Below are positions 46,530 through 58,756 of a DNA stretch of 64,000 nucleotides, in pieces. How positions within the stretch are numbered: the stretch's first letter is position 1; each line of letters begins with the position of its first letter. A model generated the notes under the pieces. It searched no databases. It was given only the letters and a program-made list of their open reading frames with translations, and had not been told where the DNA came from. Made by a program: the position numbers and the translations under genes. The DNA comes from Rhynchospora pubera (lineage: Eukaryota > Streptophyta > Magnoliopsida > Poales > Cyperaceae). Location of the stretch: NCBI GenBank assembly GCA_028095005.1, contig CM051461.1, positions 174,475,144 to 174,539,143 on the forward strand. The letters are read 5' to 3'.

Positions 46530-47492
46530 TGAAATTGGACTTCGTGTATGTTGTTTTTTTTTTGTCTTGTCACATTTGTCTTTGTTGAAATGAAGAGGAG
46601 AAAACCAGAGAAAAATGCGCTGGCACAGATATATCAATCATTTTGTTTCATCAAAAACTTATTTATTTAGAGAAATAGATGGGGCGTGAAAGAATCCGGA
46701 CCATAAAATGGAGGAATTTAGGGGGACTATTAGAGGGAGGTCTCTATAATTATCTTTTTGAATTGTTGATCATTATTGTCATTACCAGTATAATACTTTG
46801 TTTCAAAACTATGCAAAATAGAAAAAAAATACTAAGTAAAAAATTAAACCATGCGAATCATAGTTTCAAAAATTATAGTTTTGTTGATTTAATTTGAAAA
46901 GTTCCTTCTAAATTCGTAAAAAATCCTTATTTCCATAATGGTGTCATTTTAATAGGAGTCGCCATGGTCTATTTAAATTCATACTATTTATATTTAGCCA
47001 ATTTAAGATGCTCACTTTCAGTTTGTCGTTCTGCCAAAAGAAAATTAATTAGTGATGTTTGTCACGTATAAAGATCAACAAACAAAATTTAAATAGTTAG
47101 GCATCGAATTTTTATATTAATTTTATTAATTATTAATGTGAATAAACTGTGACAATTTATGGTATCAAATTCGAAATGTTTACTTCCATTTAAAAAAAAA
47201 AAAAAACAAGTGAGCTCTAATTGCTCATCACTCTTTTCATTAAAACGAAAAAAAAAGTTTGTTACACCCCTCTCTTAATCATCATCTCTAAGAACTGACA
47301 CACTGGCACCAAAATCGTGAGGCACCAGTGTTCTAGCGCTATCTCCTTTTATTCTTTACATCAATAAACTTATTGATGGAATTATTCATAAAACAAACAA
47401 AAACACCATAAAAATAGATGAATAAGTTCCTCCTCAACTCAAGAGATAACAAGCATAGCCTCTCGAGTTGTCCTTCTTCGGTCGCGTCGTGG

Positions 47493-47770
47493 TCACACCA
47501 CTACATGGATCCACGCCTCTTCCTCGAATCTGCTGTCCCCGAGCTCACCTCCAACAATCTGTAGTGGCATTTTCTCAATCGAAGGCAACCACTCTGCCAC
47601 TTGAGTTTTAACCTCTTCCGACCATAGCCCTGACCAATAGTTTATTGAAGCCAAAATCTGTGTGGCTAAATATCTAAATGAATGAGAAATTTTTTTTTCA
47701 AAATATCTTATATTTCTATCTTTCCAAATACACCATATTGCACCACAATATATAATACGAACAATTTTGC
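47493..47770 (-). pseudogene. LINE (L1-type) C-terminal relic
   Basis: The minus strand is open for about 92 codons to TGA (47493-47495). It has the hallmark GAIWCIWKDRNIRYFEKK of the cysteine-rich or RNase H-adjacent tail of plant L1-type LINEs (consensus IWxxRNxxxF). A further conserved-looking YWSGLWSEEVKTQVAEW segment follows. The rest of the element is not recognisable. Confidence 0.6.
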
Positions 47771-48304
47771 TTTGTTGGTGATTTAATTTTGAGATTTTAC
47801 TTCCAATTTACTTTGGAAAACTTTATATAGCTCATCTATGTACATTTCTCTTATTAATTTTCTTTGGATGGTCTAGGATATATTTTCCTAAACAAAAATG
47901 TCTGCTCCTTTGCAACCTTGCCGCTTGCACGTGAACTTAGTCGCTTAGATAGAGAGACACAGGAGGGTGTTTTTTAAAATTCTCCTGCTTTCGAGGTCCC
48001 TCCATACTCCAAAGTCTTCAAACCTAACAAAGCACAAATGGTTTGGTAGCTACTAAATTTGAGGCAGTAATGGATGAGGTTCTGTTGAACCTTTCAAGTG
48101 GGTCAACTATTTATAATTTAAAACTAAACTCGTGTTTAGTTTGATCCAACCAGCCCGTCCCGTGGTAAAATAATAAGTTGGGTGGATGTTTGCTAAGTAT
48201 CAAATTGAATTGATTGATATCTATACAAATGTGTAATGTGTTGTCATTCTTTGTAATTAAAATATCTTTTTAATGTGAGAATTAAGAGAGGAGAAAATTG
48301 AAAT

Positions 48305-48480
48305 AGATTTTTTTTTTAATGGTAAGATGGGGATATTTGTCATCCTATTTATATTCAAATTAAGTATTTATAAATGATCTTCTTGTCGGGTCTCAAACCT
48401 AAGACTTTTCCACTTAAAAGTATATTATCATTTGCTGCTACACTAGGAGTTTGATTCAATGAAAAATTTAAATTTAAATA
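48305..48480 (-). mobile_element. Probable SINE relic
   Basis: The minus strand has a B-box-like GGTTTGAGACCCGAC at about 48400 followed downstream by AT-rich sequence ending in an A-run (T-run at 48309-48318). The layout is like the SINEs at 50638 and 60523, but no clear TSD was seen. Confidence 0.4.
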
Positions 48481-48957
48481 ATATGTGTTTCAGAATGCAA
48501 AAAAAAAAATCTATAAAAACATAAGAAAATTTTAAAAGTCGTAAGTAATGAAAAAGAGTTTTAACCTTCCTCATGTCAAATCTTTTCCCCATAAAATATG
48601 AAACAGGCCAATGAATACAGTTGTTGTCATATCAATCGAGACAAAGCAACAGAAGAAACAGAATCAAACGGAGGGATACATAAGTAATATGGCATGGTAA
48701 AAAAAACTTAAATATCATTATTTATTAATAATTATTATAGTGATATTTATATCCTGCTGCATACGCAATTAATTGGAAATTCTAAGTCTATTGATTCATT
48801 TGAAGGCTAAAAATTTATAGTTATAAAGGTGAAGTAAAACTTTGTACTTCACATATATTGGGGTTATTTTGCAAAATACCAATTATTGATGTTATGTATT
48901 GGCAGAATTTGTTGGGACCTACGGCTTTTAATAATGGAATCTCTCACGGGAGGTTTT

Positions 48958-49090
48958 TTTTTTTGAAGAAAGAGGAAGATTTTTGTCATGCAACTTTTTT
49001 TTAAATTAAAGATGCATGCGGGGTTTGAATCCTTGATCTCATGAAAGCCAGCCCAATGCTCTTACCACTGAGCTACTAGGCCACATGCCC
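48958..49090 (-). mobile_element. tRNA-derived SINE with 13-bp TSD
   Basis: The minus strand begins GGGGCATGTGGCCTAGTAGC, with an A box TAGCTCAGTGGTAAGAGC and a B box GGATTCAAACC, the RNA polymerase III promoter of tRNA genes. It ends in an A-run. The perfect TSD CACGGGAGGTTTT flanks it (48945-48957 and 49091-49103). It is too diverged in its arms to be a functional tRNA gene. Confidence 0.85.
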
Positions 49091-49969
49091 CACGGGAGGT
49101 TTTAAAAAGTGTTATAATGGAATTATATCCGTGTCACACGTGCATATACAAAACGATAGCTATCAAATTGTTTATGAGAAACATTTTAAACGCATAATGA
49201 ATATGCAGAAACACCGAAATTTTTTTTTTTAAACTGAGATTCTTTACTAATAGGATAACTTACAATTTTAATAATATTTTTAAAAACAAATAAAAAAGTA
49301 ATGAGAAAAGTTTACCCATATTAATTGATAATGAGTTAACTTGCATCTTTAATAATATTTTTTCAAATGTAATAAAAGTATTTTAAATGAATGAGAAAAG
49401 TTTATTATATTTTGTTGTTGTTGGTTTTTATAATTTGTCTTTTATATAGATCGCTTCGTCTCTTCAGTGCCAAGTGCCAACCTTATCTCATCGAACTTGA
49501 GCTTCATCCCAACAAACTTCTCTCATACCAATATACAAGGGGGAAAATAATTTGGACAGAAGACAAAAAGTCCATTCTAGTGCTGATGTGCTTTTGGATG
49601 TTCATGTTTACAACAAATAATAGATCTTTCATTGATTATCTGTCATAATATCTTTACTTGCATCTGATTAGACCCATGTTATTCAAGATAAATAATGTAT
49701 TTTAACTCCAAAAATATATTTATAGCCTTATAGGCTTACAGCACTATAAATGACGAAATGTTCTTTCAAATTTCGTCACTTATGCCTCGTATTAGTTTGA
49801 AGACCTGTTGAATGCAAAGATACGTGTTTATCCAATTATCCTGTGAAGTCATCGGACATATTTGGAATTTGGTGAAATGGTGAGGTAAGCTATTCTATCC
49901 TTTTGGGCTGAGAAATCCAAATTGAGCCGAATTGTGTGAATATTGGGCTGAGAAATCATTTTGGAATTT

Positions 49970-50268
49970 CAAGAATTATAAGTGTCATCGGCAAATATAT
50001 CATCCCAGTCATCACTAAATACAAAATGAACATATACAGTAAATAAGGTGAATATATAGACGATCTAAGTTAACACTTACAAACAAATAAGTGTTCTCAT
50101 CATTTGTTCAGAAGTTTACATGCATATTCAACTAATTTTCATTGAACTTATTTGTTTGTATGTGTTCAATTAGATCGTCTATATGTTCACTTTATTTGCT
50201 GTATATGTTCATTTTATATTTAACGATGACAGAAATGACAAAACTGCAGATGGCAGTAATCAATTTCC
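49970..50268 (-). mobile_element. MITE family copy 3 (inverted)
   Basis: 299 bp, the same length as copy 1 but in opposite orientation: the CTGCAGATGGCAG end is on the right. TSD TTGGAATTT / TTAGAATTT (49961-49969 and 50269-50277) has one mismatch. Confidence 0.8.
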
Positions 50269-50637
50269 TTAGAATTTGGTGAGGTAAGCTATTCTATCCT
50301 TTTCTGGAAACAGGCCCAAAAAATTTTGCTTCTCATTGTAGCGACCTCAGGAGAATTAAAAAAAAAAACAAAACAAACAAACTTAATTCATACTTTGTTT
50401 CGTTTAGAAAATTTAAAAAGAAAAATATCAATCCTTCAAACTTATGAATTTTCAATTAAAATGTTTAAACTCACACCATTCGCTCAAAATATATTAAACT
50501 CACACTATATCAAAGGCTTGTTCTAAAATCCATGCATTGTTAATTTTGAATTAAAGATAAATATATCAAATGAGTTAGTTCGAAACTTCGAATCTAACTA
50601 AATAAATTAGTGGTTGAGAACAACAATGAATGGATGG

Positions 50638-50770
50638 ATAACCAGATTTTGGTCTAGTAGCTTGAGTGAAAAGTCGCAAGTTTATAATCTGACTGGAGAA
50701 TTTTTTATAGACATTTAATTTAAAAATAAATTGGGTGGTTTAGAACCAATTTATCTTTTAAAAAAAAAAC
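50638..50770 (+). mobile_element. SINE with 19-bp TSD
   Basis: Flanked by the perfect 19-bp repeat AACAACAATGAATGGATGG (50619-50637 and 50771-50789). The body shares GAGTGAAAaGTCGcAgGTTT, ATAGACATTTAATTTAAAAA and CCAATTTATCTTTTAAAAA with the SINE at 60523-60676 and ends in an A-run. The head is shortened. Confidence 0.85.
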
Positions 50771-51327
50771 AACAACAATGAATGGATGGGCTGCAAAAAT
50801 TCAAAATTGAAATATGTAGTGGGAACTTGAATAGTGAAGTCCTGTTTCTCGTTCAATTATATATTCTTTTTAACAGTAAAAGCTGATCTGAACAAATTTG
50901 CGTACAGGGCTAGCTCAGAAAATTTTCAGTACGAAGGAACATAGCATTTACAGCTTTAAATTTGTGCTGGATAACATTGATATTACTCAAATTAACCATT
51001 AAACAAAGAACTCTACATGTGTACCAGATTCCAAATTATCAGCCAAAGCCATCTAATCCTTCCACTTACCCTAATTGAAAACAAATGAAAAAGGCAAAAT
51101 CATTAGGCTCACCAAACCAACAACACCGCACCATCAACGGCCTTCATTTCTCTTCTCCAACTCCCATCCCAATCCAATCATAACTAAATGTCATAGTCCA
51201 ACCGAACCCCACATAAAAATACATGGCAACATGCCATTATTCAACTCTTTGCATTTCCTAGATCTATTCCCATCCCTTCTTAACCACAGTCCCAAGATCC
51301 ATTACTTCCTCAAACCACAATTAACTC

Positions 51328-52704
51328 ATGGCATTCAATTCATCATCAACCAAAATAAAAATTATAGACCAAATTCAAGTCTCACCGCCACCCGGCTTGG
51401 TACCGGACTCATCATCTATACCCCTCTCCTTCTTCGACGTGGCATGGCTCTTCACCGGGCCGGTTGAACGGCTTTTCTTCTTCTCACTCCCAATCTCAAC
51501 TGTTGATTTCATCTCCATTCACTTTCCCTCCCTCCAATCATCTCTTTCTGAAACCCTACGACAGTTTTACCCGTTAGCCGGCCGGGTCCGTCCCTGCCCC
51601 AACCCTTCACCTGACAATGAATTTGAATTCTATTACTGCTCCAATGACACCATTCCATTCTCTATATGCGAGAGTTCATCAGATTTTGATAAGCTTACAG
51701 GAAATGAAATGATAGATCTCATTGAACTGAAGTCATTGGTACCGCAGCTTCCACGTACCAATGATGGAACAATTCCACTTACCGCGATTCAGGTGAGTGT
51801 ATTTCCAGAAAAAGGTATCTGCATTGGAGTTGCTATTCACCATGTTGCCTGTGATGATTCCAGCTTCATGCATTTTGTCAAGTCGTGGGCCGCCTCTCAC
51901 CGGGTTGGACCCGTTAATGTTAGTGGAATTCCCGCTCCATTATTTGACCGGGCAGTGGTGTCCGACCCGAATCACCTCTACTCCAAATCACTCTCTGAAA
52001 TGAAAGAATTACTGTCCAAAGGACCACCTCCAATGTCAGATCCTCCTCTGAGGCAATCCCCACAGTTGATTTCTACATTCGTGTTGACACGTGAGAAAAT
52101 TAATGCCCTGAAAGAAGGTCTAATTGCCAAATTCCATGGCCAGACATTGCATTGTTCATCTTTTACAGTTGCGTGTGCATATGCATGGGTTTGCCTCATC
52201 AAATCCCAGGAAATGAACAATCACAATGGTATGACAGAGCAAAGTGCGCATTTGCTATTTTCTGTGGAATGTAGGTCCAGGCTAGAACCACCAATCCCGG
52301 CAGGGTATTTTGGTAATTGTCTACGGCCATGCTTCGTGGAGGCCAACTTGCAGGAACTGCATTTGCAGGGAGGTGTTTATACAGCAGCTTTGGCTATTGG
52401 GAAAGCAATAAGAGGACTAGAACAATTACAGGGGGCTGAGGGATGGTTTAGAAAAATTTTGTCGCTTGTACCCAATCGACCAATGTCGATCGGCGGTTCA
52501 CCGAGATATAAGGTTTATGACGTCGACTTTGGATGGGGCCGGCCAGTGAAAGTAGAGTTACCGACAGTTGAGAAGACACCCGGCACAATTTCACTTGCTG
52601 AAAGCAGGGATGGTAAGGGTGGAATCGAGATTGGAGTGGTTTTACCAGAAAATGAGATGCAGCAATTTGGATTATGCTTCTCTAATGGTATATTAGATGT
52701 ATGA
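51328..52704 (+). CDS. BAHD acyltransferase, malonyltransferase-like
   Basis: An intronless frame of 458 residues, the usual family length. The catalytic HxxxD motif is H172-V-A-C-D176 and the structural DFGWG is at residues 400-404. YFGNC at about 327-331 and the N-terminal LSFFDVAWL with PVERLFFF are typical of the subgroup that malonylates anthocyanin and other phenolic glucosides from malonyl-CoA in the cytosol. The variant HHVACDD differs slightly from the common HHAVCDG; catalytic residues are kept. Exact acyl donor and acceptor cannot be read from the sequence. The start at 51328 is favoured because family alignment begins just after it (KIIDQIQVSPPPG). No convincing TATA box was identified. 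It has no related neighbour, so it appears as a single gene here. Confidence 0.95.
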   Translation: MAFNSSSTKIKIIDQIQVSPPPGLVPDSSSIPLSFFDVAWLFTGPVERLFFFSLPISTVDFISIHFPSLQSSLSETLRQFYPLAGRVRPCPNPSPDNEFEFYYCSNDTIPFSICESSSDFDKLTGNEMIDLIELKSLVPQLPRTNDGTIPLTAIQVSVFPEKGICIGVAIHHVACDDSSFMHFVKSWAASHRVGPVNVSGIPAPLFDRAVVSDPNHLYSKSLSEMKELLSKGPPPMSDPPLRQSPQLISTFVLTREKINALKEGLIAKFHGQTLHCSSFTVACAYAWVCLIKSQEMNNHNGMTEQSAHLLFSVECRSRLEPPIPAGYFGNCLRPCFVEANLQELHLQGGVYTAALAIGKAIRGLEQLQGAEGWFRKILSLVPNRPMSIGGSPRYKVYDVDFGWGRPVKVELPTVEKTPGTISLAESRDGKGGIEIGVVLPENEMQQFGLCFSNGILDV

Positions 52705-53059
52705 AAACAATGCATGTATAGGTCAAACAAAAAAAAATAGGATACAGGGCCTACTTGATTATTTTCACTTAATTTTTTTTTTCTTCCCAGCAATGAATCT
52801 ATGTAGCGATATTAATTCTTTATTGTGAAAAATATTGGTATAGGTAATTTAATCGGGAATTTTGTAACTTTCATCATCTTGTGATATGAAATGAAATGAG
52901 TAAACAATAGTCATGATTGAAAACAAATTATATATTTTGATCATATGGTTGCTCTTGTTGTTGTTAGTACTATTGCTTTTAGTAGGAGCTGCATTTCTTT
53001 GTAGCAGAGTATAAATGAATTAATTTAGGTTTGATTAGAAGAAAGAAACTAAATCTGAT

Positions 53060-53215
53060 CATTTTTTTTTTTTTTGACAATAAAGCCCGTAGGCAAATTC
53101 CATTCATTCAAAAAAGATTACAACATCGATCAATACCTAGAAGAGCAACTGAAAATATAAAATTACATCTAAACATCCATTCTAGAAGAGAAGAAAATAA
53201 TCTACTACATCCACA
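53060..53215 (-). mobile_element. L1-type LINE 3' fragment
   Basis: The minus strand ends GCCTACGGGCTTTATTGTC plus a run of A, the same tail type as at 16243. Its upstream limit is unclear and no TSD was found. Confidence 0.55.
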
Positions 53216-53945
53216 ACATTGAGTGGAGACATGCACATTTAAGCGATATGTGTGTGCCTAAATTAATGGTAGGGGAATGCGAGTGATATATCCAACTACC
53301 AGTCATATTTTTGAGGTTTGTTGAGAAGAAACTTTTTAACGCTTACTTGGCACAAGTTAGCTTTCAACTTTATTTTTTTCAGTCCGTCTATTCTTATATT
53401 TTAATATTTCATTGGTGGATGATAAAGCAATGCAGCTGTTAGAAAGCATCAATTGAAGTGTACCTATTTTCTAACTTGACGAAAAAGTTTGTACCTAACT
53501 TCCGTACGATTTTTGGAACATTAAAGCTTCCCTATACAGAAACCTACCCCATTTACAAAATGAGGTTGAAGTTTTTTTCCCCTAGCTTTCCTTTTATCAC
53601 TGTTCAATAACAAAGAGTTTATCTCAGCTAAAAGAAGTAACAAAGAGGTATGATAGGTTGGTGCTTTTATTTTGAGTTCCTTGTCTGTTTCTTTAGCATA
53701 CTGATGGTTTTATTGAGAAACTTTAGCATGTTGGGTTCCCCTTTCTGAATAGAAGAGTGGTGGAAAGTTTTTCCACTTATTTCAAAAAATAAAAAAAAAG
53801 AAGTAACAAAGAGCAAGTATTAATGTATCATTCATTTAATTTAATAAGAGAAAAGATCTATTAATGCAATTCCAAAAAGTGTATTGCAACGTCCGAAAAA
53901 ATATTTCATTACGATTTTACGAGTTTACGACACTAGAAGGTCTTA

Positions 53946-54038
53946 TGGGCCTAAATACAGCCCAAAATATGATTTGACAACGTTAAGACGCTTCTTCAAC
54001 ATCTCCACTGACCACTCGCTCAGCTCTCTAGGGTTTAA
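53946..54038 (+). promoter_or_regulatory. Site II and telo-box promoter motifs of the TPR gene
   Basis: TGGGCC at 53946-53951 and AGGGTTTAA (telo-box) at about 54029-54037 lie 55-150 bp before the ATG at 54093. The combination is common in plant genes for organelle and growth functions. Confidence 0.5.
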
Positions 54039-54092
54039 GCTCAAAGCCCTCTCGCTCTCGCTAGTCTAGTAGTCCTTCGTCTTTCTCTCGCC

Positions 54093-57000
54093 ATGAGAAG
54101 AGCTTCAATTTTTCTATCCAAAGTCCTCAGATCAAGTCTCTCTCCCCAAACCCTCCTTAAACCCTCCGGCGCCAAAGCACCCCTTCTTCCTTACTTCCCG
54201 AAATGCCCCTCTCGTACTCTCCATTCCCATCCGAGTCCCCTGCCTCCAGCTCTCTCCCCCAGACAGAGAAAGCTCATGGAGAAATCCAACATAGAAGAGA
54301 CTTTTGAATCAGCCACATCAACTGAAGAAATTCTATCCTCTTTCAAGGAACTTGAGACGACACTCGACCCGTTTAGCCAAAAGCTCGGCCTCGCGTGCCT
54401 CAAGGTAGGTCAACACCTTGATTCAATTGGGTATGATGACCAGGAGCAAGTTCTGGAGTTTGCTATGAGAGCTCTGACGATCCTTGAGTTCAGTGAAAAG
54501 AACTCGATTTCAGTTGCTATGGCACTTCACCTTGTTGGGTCGGCTTGCTACAACCTGAAGCGGTTTAATGACAGTTTGGGACATTTAAACCGGGCGCATC
54601 GTATAATTTCTGTGTTGGAGAGGGATGGAAGTGAAGGTTTTGACGTAAGGCCAGTGAGCCATGCTGTGAATCTCCAGTTAGCCAATACAAAAACTGCCAT
54701 GGGAAGACGAGAGGAGTCATTCAACAACCTAAGGAGATGTTTAGAGATCAAACAATTAATATTTGATCCAAATAGCCGTGAATTGGGTAATGGGTACCGG
54801 GATTTAGCTGAGGCTTATGCTGCTGTCCTAAATTTCAAGGAGGCCTTGCCTCTCTGTTTGAAGGCACTAGAGATTCACCAGGGAAAATTAGGTCAAAATT
54901 CGGTCGAGGTGGCCCATGACCGAAGGTTACTAGGCGTGATTTACACCGGCTTAGAGAAACATGATAAGGCACTCGAAGAGAACCAGCAAGCACAGAAGGT
55001 GCTAAGAAATTGGGGCATGGGCTCTGACATCCTCACGGCAGAAATAGATGCAGCTAATATTCAGATCTCTTTAGGGAAGTTTGAGGAGGCAATTCAAACC
55101 CTAAAAGGTGTCGTGCACCAGACCGAGAAGGGTAGCGAGACACGTGCCTTGGTGTATATTTTCATGGCGAAGGCTTTGTCCAACCAAGGAAATGCTAATG
55201 CTGACTCAAAGAGATGTCTAGATGCTGCTCAACAAATTTTCAAGGAGAAGGAGGATGATTCACCAGAGAGTGTGTCTGAGGCCTATGTAGAAATAGGATC
55301 TGTATATGAAACCTTAAATGAGTTTGATAAGGCTATAGATATACTCAAGAGGAGTCTTGAAATCATTGAGAGGTTACCATGTCAGCAACACCTTGAGGGC
55401 AATACCTCGGCGAAGATTGGATGGTTGTTGCTGTTGACAGGTAATTTCACTTAATGATCAGGCATAATATGCCTAATCCTGTTTCTAGTTTTGTAAATTG
55501 TTGAAAAATTTAATTGGTAGCACTCGTGCAGATGGACATTTTTCATTTCTGCAGGCCTAGGGGACGAAATTGCATGGCCATTTAACAATGCATGCACATA
55601 TTAAAGTCATGATTTACTTAAGTGCAAGACTTAAATTTACATTTTGAATTTGACATGGAGTGTGCATATGTGCTACATTTTACATGGAGTGTGACATAAT
55701 GATTACATTTTAGGGCATCAAACTCACAATTACTTTGAGGAGCATAGCAGTTCCATGTCAGTAGTGGTGTCATTACTATAGATTAATTTAGAGAATGGAG
55801 AGCCATTCTGCACTTGAGTACTTATGTGACCCACATCCGACTTAAATGACTGTCAAGGTCTAGAATGCACAAAAACAATGTCTAAACAGTTTTGATCTAA
55901 CAGCTAACTATTATATTTTCTTTTGGTCACCCATATGGTATTTTAGGCTGTGCTCCAGAAGCAAAGAAACAAAGAGAGGTGGAGGAGACGAAGCGAGGGG
56001 GGATTAGGGGGGACGGGTGAATCTCACCCCCCAATCGGGGATTAGGAGGATAGTAAAGTCTTTGTCAATCTCTCTCTTATCGCACTTCGTGTGATCTCAT
56101 TTTATCTCATCTCATCTCCGTTGTGGAGCAAGTAAACTCGTGTCAGTCAGATCGGTCAATTACTCTCTCGCATCGCCTCCCTAATCTCCCCTTCGTCTTC
56201 TCGTTCTGGAGCACAGCCTTATGAATGGAGCCTGTATGGGGGCTTGAAATACCAAAAAACATATAACTGAAAAGGGAAAAAGAATGGAGCCTGTATAGTA
56301 TACCAGTGACCAGTCTATGTAAATCGTATAATTTTCTTGGTTGCTAAAATTTAAAATCAGATTCTTATATTTGAATGAACAATTCATCACAGTTTATGCT
56401 TATATTAACTTCCTGAAAGTTTAAGATTCGTGACAGTACTAATGTGCATATTTTAAATTGTATACCAGGTAAGGTGTCAGAGGCAGTAACATACCTGGAG
56501 AGTGCTGTAGAGAGAATGAAGGAGAGTTTTGGTCCGAAGCACTTTGGAGTGGGCTACATTTATAACAATCTGGGTGCTGCTTACATGGAGCTGGATCGTC
56601 CCCAAACAGCTGCACAGATGTTCGCACAGGCCAAGGAAATTATGGACGTCTCCCTTGGGCCCCACCATGCAGATTCTATTCAAGCCTGTCAAAGCCTTGC
56701 CAATGCCTATAGTGCCATGGGAAGGTATTACTTTTTTTATTATTGTTTCTCTGATTTATATCGGAATTCTTAATCATTTCGAGAACACCCGGAGGGGGAG
56801 AGGGAGACCAAGATTGACATGGGAAGAAGCAGTGAAAAGAGACCTTAAAGAATGGAACGTCTCCAAGGAGTTGGCGATCGATAGGAGCGCTTGGAAGTTA
56901 GCAATTCATGTACCGGAGCCATGACGTAGGAACTTAGGGGTAGGAGCGATGCCATAGGTTTGTAGGTCCCTCTATTAGGTCACGGTCGAGGTCTAGGTTT

Positions 57001-58591
57001 CTACTATTACTATTATTATTAGAGGTATTATTATTAGTATGGCTAGTCTTACTATTAGTTTTTTTTTTTTTTTTTTTTTTTTTCTTGGATGTGTTCTCTT
57101 GTTGGGTTTCTTTCTAGCCTACCCCAACTTGTTTGGGACAAAAGGCTTAGTTGTTGTTGTTGTTGTTGTTTCTCTGATTTATATGATGCTGTCATTTGAT
57201 ATGGATTACCATAATTGAGTTTCACGAGGACAACTGTTCTGGTGCCCTTTTACTCCCCTCCTCAGGTACATCAGTGTATATCGAACCACTTTAGCTCAAA
57301 ACCAACCACCAAATTATATGATAAAACTTTGGGTTGTCAAGTTAAACCTGATAGTTTCTGGATCTTAATTCATGAGGACAAGAACCATTGTTACATTTGT
57401 ACCCTACATTTTAATAGATTTACTACAGCAATTCTATGTCAGCACATCTAAATTGGGAACAATATTCTTTTGTAAGGGCATGTTGATTTTTATCTATTCA
57501 TCTACATACTGGAACCTCTTTTTTTTTTGTAATTGAATTTGGAAAAACAGAGCTAGATTAAGTCATACATCATATGTATTGTATTCAATGTATTCGATTC
57601 TGTGCAAAATAAAAGCACAATTCTCTCTAGCTATGGATAGTATATAACATAAGAGAGATTCTGATTTAGTTTTGAGTTTCAGTAAAATATAAATTTAGTT
57701 ATTATAATTATTTTCTGATCCCTGCCTAATGCTTTATGAATCCAAAATTCCAAATAGATGCCCAAATGCTTGGACCGGCCTTGCATAGATTTCTATAGGA
57801 TTGCTAGCAGCGTTGCCTCGGTCAAGTAACCAGTCGCTATTTAATATTTGTATGGGTATATTGGAAATTTTTAGAGTTCTATTGGGCGTACCAACAATTT
57901 CCCCATGGTTTTATCTTTTTTATCTTTCATGAGAAATATGGGAGCAAAAACCACGTATGTAGTGTGAATGCAGTTTGCAAAGCAATGCTATATTATATGT
58001 AGTGCTTTCTGTATTTTGAACAGTTTCTTTCTGCTTCATTTTTTGTGATGTTTTGCAAGGAGCAGCAATTGTTGAAGCCTGCCCATACTGTAAATTTTGG
58101 TTCGTTAGGATAATACTTGATTCCGTCAGTCATATTACTGAAGGAATTTACCCACACACTAACAATTATTTCAAAGTTGCTAGTATTTTTTTCCTTATAC
58201 AATAACCCTATGAATTATCCAAAAATTTCTTGTTTCTGAATAACTTGCTATTGCCATTAACGTAAATAATTTAACTTCCAGCTACATTGAACTCACTTTT
58301 CAATTCTTCATTTTTTTTTCCCTATCATGCAGCTATTCAATTGCACTGGACATTCAGAAACAAGTGGTTGATGCATGGTCAAGCCATGGTCCTCGTGCAA
58401 CAGATGAGCTTAAAGAAGCAAGTCGGATCTTCGAACAACTAAAGAAAAAGGCTTTGGAAGCTCTCAAAAGCACTGCATCTCCAGGAGTTCGTGATTATGA
58501 TGACAAGGATGATGACAATGATAATGATACATCAAGTATGAAAGCAGAAGAGATTGATGCTGACCTATTGAAACTTATTGGAAAATCATAA
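54093..58591 (+). CDS. TPR-repeat protein (kinesin-light-chain/nephrocystin-like), likely organelle-targeted
   Basis: Exons 54093-55440, 56469-56724 and 58333-58591 join in phase (GG|T and AG|C codons) to 620 residues. The first 60 residues are rich in Ser, Arg and Pro and nearly free of acidic residues (MRRASIFLSKVLRSSLSPQT), as in mitochondrial or plastid presequences. Most of the rest is tetratricopeptide repeats, for example YRDLAEAYAAVLNFKEALPL, LLGVIYTGLEKHDKALEENQ, YVEIGSVYETLNEFDKAIDI and YNNLGAAYMELDRPQTAAQM. The C-terminus is acidic (DYDDKDDDNDNDTSS). TPR arrays bind other proteins; the partner is unknown. Intron 1 holds a Tourist-like MITE and intron 2 an RTE LINE fragment whose target repeat begins only 18 bp after the donor. 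A second ATG at 54276 would give a form without the presequence. Confidence 0.92.
55946..56218. mobile_element. Tourist-like MITE in TPR intron 1
   Basis: 273 bp, ends GGCTGTGCTCCAGAA and TTCTGGAGCACAGCC (perfect 15-bp inverted repeats), TSD TTA at 55943-55945 and 56219-56221. Subterminal sequences also fold back (GGAGGAGACGAAGCGAGG with CCTCGC-like sequence). Confidence 0.9.
56762..57165 (+). mobile_element. RTE-clade LINE 3' fragment in TPR intron 2
   Basis: A perfect 19-bp TSD TTGTTTCTCTGATTTATAT (56743-56761 and 57166-57184) flanks it. The start encodes the last about 45 residues of an RTE reverse transcriptase (GRGRPRLTWEEAVKRDL, ending HVPEP then stop). It is followed by a 3' UTR with CTACCCCAACTTGTTTGGGA and a (GTT)n tail, both diagnostic of plant RTE elements. 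It is strongly 5'-truncated, on the same strand as the host gene. A T-run lies at 57060-57082. Confidence 0.92.
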
Positions 58592-58756
58592 TCATCTGCT
58601 TTGTTCTAGATGACTTTTTTTTTTCTTTCCCTTTTCCTTGTTATTTTACACAATGTAGGTATATTAATATACAGATGAAAATGCTGCCCCCCCCCCCCCC
58701 AAAAGGTATCCAATATGTTTATTTCCAATAAAGTGTCTAGTACCAACTCTCTGTTA

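Larger units (their letters stand above)
46530..51327. other. Intergenic region with retroelement relics
   Basis: Contains a LINE C-terminal relic (47493-47770), SINEs (48958-49090, 50638-50770 and a weaker one at about 48305-48480) and a MITE (49970-50268). The frames at 46679-46897, 49391-49648 and 51075-51467 have no supporting features. Confidence 0.65.
52705..54092. other. Intergenic, BAHD 3' flank to TPR gene promoter
   Basis: Contains the BAHD 3' untranslated region, an L1-type LINE tail (53060-53215) and the promoter motifs of the TPR gene. No other gene found. Confidence 0.65.

Noticed and set aside
46679..46897. 72-codon frame with a hydrophobic stretch
   Set aside because: No homology recognised, no promoter signal, and AT-rich random-looking sequence around it.
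48990..49085. A tRNA gene on the minus strand
   Set aside because: A- and B-box motifs are present, but the arms do not form a clean cloverleaf, and it has an A-tail and TSDs, so it is a SINE.
51075..51467. 130-codon frame overlapping the BAHD start
   Set aside because: It is in a different frame from the clear BAHD gene and reads as 5' leader sequence.
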